Below are positions 56,015-64,000 of a stretch of 64,000 nucleotides of DNA, one piece after another. The stretch's first letter is position 1, and each line of letters begins with the position of its first letter. The notes under the pieces are model-generated. The model had not been told where the DNA came from and ran no database searches. It saw only the letters and a program-made list of their open reading frames with translations. The stretch lies in assembly GCA_963576565.1 (NCBI GenBank), contig OY755046.1, forward strand, positions 67,121,583 through 67,185,582. The letters are read 5' to 3'. The stretch is from Aspidapion aeneum. Lineage: Eukaryota > Arthropoda > Insecta > Coleoptera > Brentidae. A program made the position numbers and the translations under genes.

Positions 56015-57504
56015 CTGCCAGAGGAAATGCTTTAAAATACGTGTTCTAAACGTTGTAGTCGGTATTTATTTCTTTTATTATCTCAATCTTTTTTTTTGCA
56101 CCCCGTTCGAAAGCCATATATTTTTCTCCTTTAACTTTTTCTTTTTTGTTTTACTTAATCCCTTTTGTCCCGAGCGGTTCTTTGTTCCTTTTATCCAACT
56201 TTGAATTGACCTTTTGTTTTAATTTTTGTTCTTTAATAATACAAGAAATTAAGAACTCTTACAAACTACGAAAATTACACCATGTGTCTCAGATAAAAAC
56301 AGTAGCGTAGAACCAGCGATCCAGTGGGGAGGGGGGGTTGATTGTATAAATGTATATACTCCTTTACGTCACAAAATTTTCAAAAATTTAAGGATATGCC
56401 TATTATTTTTTTTCTAAAAACTAGTTGATCGGGATTTTTAAAGATTTTTTTTTATAAAAATAATAATTATATACTAATACAAAAGTAATAATACCTAAAC
56501 AAATAAAATACAAAGTGATACGTTTCTTTTAAAGAAAACTTTTTACTGGCTATTTCACTTTATGACTCAGTATACCCTAAAAATTTAACTAAATAGTTAT
56601 ACTTCTATTAAAAACTATACAAAAGCGATTTGAGCAAAAATGTAATTTTTATAAACATCATAGTTAAGCCCCGCTCCCAGAACGCAGAGTTAAAAAAAAC
56701 CGCTTTTTTACAGGACACTCGGAAGTGAGGGTCGAGACTTCCCAAAGAAATCGAATTTGGTACACGCTGTATAGTGGCGTGGAGTGTCATAACAGTGCGG
56801 GAATAGGTAGTCTAATTAGAAAAATGTGCTACAATGTTGGTAGCCGATAAGGTTTTAAACAGTGGAGGGCCAAGGCCCGTCTTGGCCCTTCAATGTGACG
56901 CCGCTGATTTCATATGCAAGGGGGGGTGTCAGAATGAAGAAAAAATATTTTTTTCTTAAAGCAAAACAACTTTTTTTAATAAAATGTATATTGATTCACA
57001 CCCCAGGCGCCTCAATAGGACTGCTCGCTTGGCAATATACATATAAGTACGTCCAAGGCCTCCAAATTTTTTTTTTGGCATTTATACTTGTCGACCCACT
57101 CTAAAATTTTTAAAGGCAATAGACAAAATAGTAGAGCATCTTTTTTCAAAAAAATATTAAAAATCGAAGGGGTCACATTTTTAAAATGGCGATTTTTTTA
57201 ATTATTGTTTTTAATAAGGTCATTGATGCGATTATTTCTCATTTTCTCTTAAAGCCTCTTGTTCTTATTTCTAAACAGTAGTAAATTTTTTTTTTGCAAA
57301 GTTCGTATTTTTTCAGGTAAAATCATAAACCATAGATATGTTTTGGCCAATTAAGAAGATAAAACATCGTGTAGATTTAAGGAATCGCAACATTTTTTCA
57401 AATTTTTTATCTTTGTGTAATCGGTATCTATAGAGGAACCAAAAAATAAATTCTTATTAAAATCAAAATTTTTTAGTGCAAAAGGTGGCCGGATTAACAT
57501 GGAA
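56015..57504. other. No recognised gene
   Basis: Short frames only (56004-56204, 56862-57104) without domains. CAGTGGAGGGCC at 56861-56872 resembles a hAT-like end, unpaired. Confidence 0.45.
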
Positions 57505-58653
57505 CGCCCCATATATACTCTAAGGTATTTGAAAAGTAAGACAACAGGACAAGAGCTGCATCTGCTTTACGTTGATTTGCAGAAGGCATATGATAGTATA
57601 CCACTAAATCTACTTCGGAAAGCGTTGGAAAACACAAACATAAGCGTACAACTAATTAAGGCCATCAAAGAGTTATACCGCAATAGTAAGGCAAAAGTTA
57701 AAATAAAAGCAAAACTAACCAAAGGCTTTCAAGTAAATAAAGGTCTTAAACAAGGTTGCTGTATCTCGCCTACGCTCTTCAAGATATACTTGGAACAAGT
57801 CCTTAAAGTATGGAAGAGAAAATGCCAAAACATGGGAATTCCGTTGGACGAAACCACCTTGTATACTTTATGTATCGCCGATGATGAGATAGTAGTAGCT
57901 CAGGATTATGACGACCTCGAATATATGACACGAAAACTAATAGAAGAGTACAATAAGTGGAGACTAGAGGTTAATCTCAATAAGACAGAGTAAATGTGTA
58001 TCGGTGGAATGAAACAGGATCTAATCTTAAATACCGGGCAGCGAATTCAGTCCTGTGATGAGAATAAATATTTAGGTCTAAAAATTACAGCTGACGGAGC
58101 ACTAGACAAAGCTATAAAAGATCGAAACGTACAAGGAAGAAAAGCAATAACTTTATTAAATGGAATAATTTGGGACCAAAGCATATCAAAACATAACAAA
58201 AAGCTTATATATAACACCATTGTAAAAAGTATTATTACATACGGCTCAGAAGTATGGCCAATCAAGGATAGAACAGAAAAAATGCTTTCCGCCACGGAGA
58301 TGGACTATTGGAGAAGAGCAGCAGGGAAATCAAAAAGAGAAAGAGTTACAAATCACAGAATAAGAGAAATTATGACAGTAGGTGAACGTACTTTAGTGGA
58401 TGATATAAGAACAAAACAACTGGTGTGGTACGGATATGTACAAAGAATGAATGATGAAAGACTACCTAAACAAATACTACAATGGAAACCAATGGCCGAA
58501 GAAAACGAGGACGGCCAAGGAGAAGCTGGAGAGAAGGAATAGACAGTGAAATAAGAATAAGAGGCCTAGATGATGAATTATGGGCAAACAGAAACGAGTG
58601 GAGATTGGGTATCGGAAGACGTAGAACGTTGTGAAACCGATAAATATATATCT
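57505..58653 (+). pseudogene. LINE copy D, longest of its family
   Basis: It reads RT motif A (LHLLYVDLQKAYDSIPLNLL), motif B region (KGLKQGCCISPTLFKIYLEQ), motif C as CIADDEIV (Ile for Phe in FADD; both Asp kept), thumb, and the C-terminal WYGYVQRMNDERLPKQ. A TAA at 57991-57993 replaces the Tyr codon of EYMCIGG, and a 1-bp deletion near 58490 (within CCAATGGCC) shifts the frame before GRRKRGRP. The 3' end GATAAATATATAT is kept. Upstream (57505) the element is truncated. Confidence 0.9.
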
Positions 58654-59683
58654 ATATTTGAAAAGTATACATTTATTACCCCAAAACAGAGATAAATGGA
58701 GGTAAAATAAAATAATCATATAAAAAGAAAAAACGAAAAAAAACATCTTATAGAAGCTAATAATGAATTCAGCATAGGTTTCTTAGAATTGATGACTTTA
58801 CTCGGAGTTTGGGACAAATAAATAAAGCCTCTAGCTGGTGAACGACGAAAGATAATTTGTCACTCTTTTGCGAGGTGTCACAGGATCCATCCTGAGACGT
58901 CTCTCCATTTGGAGAAACCCGTGCGAAAATTCGCCATTGTCCTTTCCATTAGTTTCGGTACAAAGACTAGGAAATGATAATCCCTCGCTTTCCACGGTTT
59001 CCTTGGATGGTACGTTCAAAAATCATGAAAAATAAAGAAGCTGCTTTTTGAAAAACTTTTTTTCGAAGAAATTTTCGGAAAGAAAAACAAAAGCGTTGCT
59101 CCTCAAAAAAATATAAAAAAAAAATATTTTGAAAAATTTTTTGTCGAAGAAATGTTTCTTCTAAATAAATGTTTTTTGAAAAGAAAAAATCTTTTTGCAA
59201 TTTAAGTTTTCAAAAAAATTTCAACGACCGGAATTAAAACAATTTTTTTTGTCAAGTTTTGCCGTTGTAAAATGTGCTACTTCTAAAACATTGAGGTATT
59301 TTTGGCATCTATATGGCATGCATCCTTTGCAGTACTTTTAATCATTCGTATAAGTATTCTGTAAAATATATATATTTTTTTAAAAAGGCTCAAAATAAAG
59401 TGATTTAATAGGCACTTTCAAAGTCAATTCTGGAACACACTGAGCTTTAGTATGTCGTGCCCGCCATTTTGGACCAGTTTATCCAAGCTAATGCCCTTCG
59501 TAGACAACGTCTTAAAGATAAAACAAGATACTTACTTTTCCTTTTCAACAAAGAATTGTATTTAGTTTTTGACATTTATGAAGACAACCTATCTCTCTAG
59601 GTGAATTTTGTGAGAACTAAATTCGTTTTCCTGTTCTTGTTTCTATGAGTCCGTTCCATCATCCCGTTCGACAGTCATAAAAC
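58654..59683. other. No recognised gene
   Basis: Homopolymer-rich sequence at 59000-59230 with repeated GAAGAAATTTTC/GAAGAAATGTTTC. No domain. Confidence 0.45.
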
Positions 59684-59854
59684 CAGTGGCGTATATATGA
59701 GGGGGCCTGGGGGGCTTTAGAGATTTTCCATATATTTCATGCATACAAACATAAAATAGTATAAAATACGGCCTTGTGAGGTCTCGTGCCCCCCCCCTCC
59801 CCGAAACTGTCTCGGCCCCCCCCCCCCCGAAACGTTTTTCTATATACGCCACTG
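59684..59854. mobile_element. hAT MITE, copy 3 (CAGTGGCGTATATA family)
   Basis: 171 bp, same ends as 24952-25131; exact duplication CATAAAAC at 59676-59683 and 59855-59862. Confidence 0.95.
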
Positions 59855-59862
59855 CATAAAAC

Positions 59863-60894
59863 CCGCAGTACGAGGACTGTTTTAAAACGGTTTTGGTTTG
59901 ATGGAACGACCAAATAACTGTCCGAAAAACGAATGCTCGTCGATGTAGTGATCGATTTACTTCAGTCATGTGATCATATGCAAGAGAGATAAATTCAAAG
60001 TCACGTGACTAAAAGAAAGGGTAGGTTTCGGCGTCTTGCGTATCACAAGTATAGTTAGATCGAAGGTAACGTATGAATTCGAGAACACGAAATTTAAGTT
60101 GCACACAGAAAGGACAATTACATAGGATTATCATAATACATTTTTAAATTTAGTACTTTAAAATGCAGATAAAATTACATTATTTTAATTTATATTCACA
60201 AACTATAAACCACTACAGACTGCCTAATAAACTAAATATACCAAAAATTAAAACGAACTTGCATTAGCACATATTTTTGGGCAAGTTTTATGTAAAAAAA
60301 AATGTGAAATTACCTACATATTATAGAAAGCCTTAATATTCACAAGGTTTTTGTGATTTTATTTATTTTTAGGAAATAGAGATCGTGATACTTCTAAGAA
60401 GTTAGGAAAATCACATTTTGTAGCTTGTACTTTGGGAGGTATATACAACCTTAATGTCAATGCCTTCAAGCGAAGTCGTTTGTTCTTCCCACCAAATCTG
60501 ATGTAAAATTTCACATCCGGTGTTCCCCTCTTCTTTTAACTTTTAGTTCAAAGGTCACCGGGATTTGCTGCGATCAGGGTAAACCCTTATGTTTCTATTC
60601 CTATCCAATCACCTGCTAAACTAGTTTTTCTTTTTCTAAGCAGGCACGCTACGGTCAGTATAGCTTTTTTCCATGCTTTATACCTAAAAAATTCCGCAGT
60701 CCCATAGTAATAAAAATTAAGAGGCTCTTGCAAAAAAATCATCAGATGCTGAAGTTGTTGCACAATTTTTTTGTCATGTGTTAAAATTGGTTGTGAAACT
60801 CATTTTATTTTGACAAAATTTTTAATTTTTTGAGTTATTCACTGTTTTTTGAATTTTCTCACAAATGTAAATTTAATGTAATTTTATGGTATAT
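59863..60894. other. No recognised gene
   Basis: No coding signature. Confidence 0.45.
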
Positions 60895-61553
60895 TTTTAG
60901 CTCACACATATACTATACTATAGTAGTGTGAGCTATGACGATCCTAATTTTTTCGAGAAAAAAAAAGTTGCTCCGATTTTAAAAATTTTTATATATCTTT
61001 GCGTTTCAGATGATTTTGAAACTTTTTTGTTGCGCCGTCTGCCTGTCTGTCTGTCTGTCTGTCTGTATGTCTGTCTGTCTGCCTGTCTGTCTGTCTGTCT
61101 GTCTGTCTGTATGTCTGTCTGTAACGACCAACGCGCATAACTCAAAAACCGCTTGGCCGATTTTAATGAAATTTGGTACCTAGGCTGGGTGTTGGGTCGA
61201 GATGGTCCCATTTAAAAATGAACAAAATCCACCGAACACAAACCAAATAAAAGGGTGGGGGTAGATTTCAAAAATTAGAGTTTATGTGGAAATATGGCGT
61301 GTGTGATATCAAACGAAAGGTAATTGAGTCTGCAGTTAAACAAAACACATTTTAATTTATTTAAACAAAAGGGTGGGGGTATATTTTAAAAATTAGAGTT
61401 TAAGTGAAAATATGGCGTGTGTGATATCAAACGAAAGATAATTGAGTCCGGAGTTTAACAAAATACATTTTAGTTTTTAGTTATATTAGGTCACACGTAC
61501 ACTATAACTATAGTAGCTAGTGTGAGCTTAGGGGCCCATATATTGGCAGAGTA
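60895..61553 (+). mobile_element. HINE/DINE-1-like element, copy 2
   Basis: Same order as 21741-22482: palindrome at 60900-60935, longer (CTGT)n tract at about 61039-61122, conserved block, two tandem units 118 bp apart (61255, 61373), 3' palindrome at 61488-61528 (one arm base changed) and tail GGCAGAGTATT. It has one tandem unit fewer than copy 1. Confidence 0.87.
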
Positions 61554-61839
61554 TTATCTCAGGTGATGTAAACTAGAAATGTGTGTGTCTTACATACAAT
61601 TTTTCCGCGCCTTCTAATGCGCCTGTCTTCAATCCTTGTATTTCAGAGAAGTCCGAAACCAGTTTAAGTGGCTTGATGGAACGGAAAACTGACTGTCCGA
61701 TAACAGTACAACGTCGACCTGGAACGCAAAAAGGATTTTTCGTACCGTTTTATGACTGTCGCACGCCATGATGGAACTTAACTATAATATAGTATACTAA
61801 ATTTTGCTCAATATTTTGTGTTATAACCAAAAACTTGGT
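61554..61839. other. No recognised gene
   Basis: The 62-codon frame at 61583-61771 is not recognisable. Confidence 0.4.
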
Positions 61840-61965
61840 AGGAGCTTTAGTTTGTGAGATATTTACAAAAATTGTCTTGAAGGCTGGTATATCATGGCTT
61901 CACTTGAAGTGTGCTAATAGTCTAGCTAGAAAGGTATCAGATCCGTCATAGATCCAATATCACTA
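61840..61965 (-). repeat. Partial inverted copy of the 19795/49075 dispersed repeat
   Basis: On the minus strand GGATCTATGACGGATCTGAT, CTAGCTAGACTATTAGCA and AAGTGAAGCCATGAT match the start of that family. Confidence 0.75.
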
Positions 61966-62229
61966 TGCGAAATTTAATACTTTTTTATCATTTGTGGTTT
62001 TTGTATTGTTAAAAAGCTCTTTGCATAAAATCTAATGGCAAAACACGGTAAACTTGCATGTTTATTTTAAAACAAATTTTATGGTAATGTTCAAAAGCAT
62101 GCTTAAAGCTTTATTTATTTATTTATGATGTTTATTATATCTTGTACAAGTATTATTAAATCTTAGAAAGGGTGTTTATTTGAGAAAAAAAATTCCTTTC
62201 GAGACTAATTGAGAGTAACTATCTGTTAC

Positions 62230-62520
62230 TCTCAACTACTTTTCAAAATGTGTTCGTTTGCGAAAAACAATCTCGAGGGCAGTTCTTGATAGAGTACTTC
62301 TTTGAAGTGAACACAATTGGGACCTAATATCAGTCTTGCCTAGCATAGCAAATTACTTTGTGTCTTTAACTTTTCACTAAAGTGCTTGATATCACACTTT
62401 CCCTTTGCCACCCACGCAGGATCACTTCGTGGATTGTTCATAATAAGACAAATATAGCAAAAAAAGCATTTCGTTTTTACACAACCTTACAACCAGTTTT
62501 CAGCATCGTATAATTTTTTA
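62230..62520 (-). pseudogene. hAT (ZMYM1-like) transposase N-terminal relic, second copy
   Basis: On the minus strand, CFFCYICLIMNNPRSDPAWV then AKGKCDIKHFSEKLKTQ matches the zinc finger at 30540-30670, followed by GTCCCAATTGTG... corresponding to RCQLNS. Sequence beyond about 62230 diverges. Confidence 0.72.
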
Positions 62521-63174
62521 TTACTTGCACTCGTAAGGAAAGATATAACTTTTTTAAATAAATCAATTAAAAACACTGGTTGTCGTCTCTAGTTTTGCCC
62601 TCCCTGTCACCACTGTCAAACGCATGGTGTATCACCCTTTTTATTTTGGTTGGTTATGAAACCCAATCTCTAGCTGTTCCGGAATCTCTGCCTATAACGA
62701 ATTATAAACTTACAAAAGCTTAACTCAAAGAAAGCAAGAAATGTGTATACAATTAAAATAACCCTTTCGCCTTCAGTCGAAGCGACCCCTAATGAGAAAA
62801 ATGGCCTCGAAAATAGCTCCCCGGATGTCAACTAGATGTCACCGAAGAAGGATCGTTAGGATTCCCGAAAAAGGGAAAAGGGGATCTTTTAGGATTGGGG
62901 ATGAAGGTGAAACGATGGAGGGGAGAAGGAGAGAAGGCAAAAAGGAGCTTGGGACGTGTTAGGTGTATAGGAACCATTAAACTTTAAAAAGTTGTGATAA
63001 TCTTTTTGTTGATCAAACATTGATAAAATTTATTCTTGTAAAATTTTTAAACGTATACTTTTACAAGTAGAGTCACAAAACGGGATTTTGGTATTTTTGC
63101 AATTTATTAATTTTATTTTTAATTAAATATTGTTTTCTACAACAACAAAAATTAATAACATGCAACAGTCATAT
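62521..63174. other. No recognised gene
   Basis: G-rich purine stretch at about 62850-62960; nothing coding. Confidence 0.45.
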
Positions 63175-63460
63175 CAATCATACATACATAAAAGCGATAA
63201 AAGAACTATATAAAAGGTTAAAATCTAAAATTAAAATTAGAAATCGACTTTCAAAAGAATTCCTGGTTACGATAGGCTTGAGACAAGAATGTTGTTTCTT
63301 CAACTCTTTTTAAAATATATATTGCAGTAGCTCTAAAAAACTGGAAACGTAAAGTTCACGACATGGGAATACAACAACCAAAAGTTGGGGTTAACAGTGA
63401 ACGTGGACATGTCACAGTACTTATGTATTGAATACGAATCAAGTGAGCTGTCCGAGGGGT
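63175..63460 (+). pseudogene. RTE-like LINE RT fragment with internal deletion
   Basis: AIKELYKRLKSKIKIRNRLS, GLRQECCFFNSF (motif B region), KNWKRKVHDMGI, then directly VNVDMSQYLCIEYESSELSE from the thumb. Motif C and adjacent sequence are deleted. It belongs with 51690-52415 (VNVDKTQYLCIGNESSEL). Confidence 0.78.
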
Positions 63461-63499
63461 CATCGGCACCCTAAAATTTTGTACAGCGTCCAACAGAAC

Positions 63500-63985
63500 T
63501 TGAGTACTGTTGGGTACTGTCGTGTACTGTCGAGTACTGTTGGGTCCTGTCGAGTACTGTTGAGTACTGTCGTGTACTGTCGAGTACTGTTGGGTCCTGT
63601 CGAGTACTGTCGTGTACTGTTGGGTCCTGTCGTGTACTGTCGAGTACTGTTGGGTCCTGTTGAGTACTGTCGTGTACTGTTGGGTCCTGTCGTGTACTGT
63701 CGAGTACTGTTGGGTCCTGTCGAGTACTGTTGAGTACTGTCGTGTACTGTTGGGTCCTGTCGTGTACTGTCGAGTACTGTCGTGTACTGTTGGGTCCTGT
63801 CGTGTACTGTCGAGTACTGTCGAGTACTGTCGGGTCCTGTTGAGTACTGTCGTGTACTGTTGGGTCCTGTCGTGTACTGTCGAGTACTGTTGGGTACTGT
63901 CGTGTACTGTCGAGTACTGTTGGGTCCTGTCGTGTACTGTCGAGTACTGTTGGGTCCTGTCGTGGTACTGTCGGGTACTGTTGTG
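63500..63985 (+). repeat. Decamer minisatellite with 30-bp higher-order pattern
   Basis: About 48 copies of a 10-bp unit of the form (T/G)ACTGT(C/T)G(A/G/T)G, with variants GAGTACTGTC, GGGTCCTGT(C/T) and GTGTACTGT(C/T). Triplets of variants recur (GTGTACTGTC-GAGTACTGTT-GGGTCCTGTC), giving a frequent 30-bp superperiod. Long open frames across it are a consequence of the period being a multiple of three codons. Confidence 0.95.
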
Positions 63986-64000
63986 AAATTTGTACAGTAC

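Noticed and set aside
56861..56905. CAGTGGAGGGCC as a hAT terminus
   Set aside because: Single end, no inverted partner in reach.
63428..63986. Two overlapping frames of 101 and 124 codons with Cys-Arg-Val-Leu repeats
   Set aside because: Produced by the 10-bp minisatellite; no start context or domain.
1..64000. Intact host gene, tRNA, rRNA or snRNA
   Set aside because: I scanned for conserved protein motifs and for tRNA A/B-box pairs by eye and saw none outside transposable elements. A tRNAscan or RNA-seq alignment would settle it.

Overview
This is a eukaryotic window, almost certainly from an insect with a large, repeat-rich genome. It is AT-rich, has no operons and no recognisable intact host gene. 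Nearly every interpretable stretch is a transposable element or a relic of one. The mix (RTE-like and Jockey-like LINEs, Ty1/copia with a half-tRNA primer site, mariner, pogo/Tigger, THAP/P-like, hAT, Penelope-like elements with GIY-YIG endonuclease, and DINE-1/HINE-like minisatellite elements) suits a beetle or another large-genome insect. The species cannot be named from the sequence.

Region 1-8.3 kb. A decayed Ty1/copia element lies on the minus strand (gag start at 4526, pol running off the left edge). It is split by an 1829-bp DNA transposon (2461-4289) with an exact 8-bp target duplication and an odd core of duplicated palindromes and TTCGG repeats. A pogo-like element (5044-5676) follows, then a foldback element (6623-8302) that has swallowed a deleted hAT transposon (6915-8112).

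Region 8.6-19.6 kb. This holds a small MITE, a Mutator-like non-autonomous element (9668-10169) and a RNase H-bearing LINE tail (10223-10914). Partly duplicated Penelope-like sequence follows (11220-11937), then a P-like transposase relic (12690-13752), LINE fragments, a 1200-bp element (15977-17176), a retroelement C-terminal nuclease-like domain (17748-18151) and one copy of a 0.6-kb MITE with 7-bp duplications (18973-19571).

Region 19.8-32.4 kb. This holds a HINE-like element with terminal hairpins (21741-22482) and an RTE-like LINE (23411-25222) carrying a nested LINE and a nested hAT MITE. There is a second RNase H LINE tail (25641-26740) and a nested pair of DNA elements (28274-29907 containing 28603-29416). 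A hAT transposase N-terminal relic and a LINE with a 5' inversion complete it.

Region 32.7-43 kb. A 1200-bp element (33068-35468) has an inverted copy of itself inserted inside. Next comes a THAP/P-like element (36262-37673) with exact 8-bp duplications, which contains a 33-bp insertion made only of its own terminal repeats. A mariner pseudogene, a second Penelope-like fragment, a microsatellite/minisatellite array (39573-40645) and a 1.8-kb foldback element with a perfect 187-bp palindrome near its middle follow.

Region 43-64 kb. This holds a Jockey-like LINE relic, a Harbinger-like MITE, the second copies of two MITE families and an 8-copy 142-bp minisatellite. The best-preserved LINE RT in the window (49456-50774) lies inside a dispersed repeat. 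Further LINE copies, a second HINE-like element (60895-61553) and a decamer minisatellite with a 30-bp higher-order pattern (63500-63985) reach the right edge.

The sequences do not act together as a system. They record successive insertions, and the target duplications let the order be read. The most unusual signals are the 33-bp micro-P insertion, the self-nested 1200-bp family, the three minisatellite-plus-microsatellite families, and the Penelope-derived perfect palindrome.
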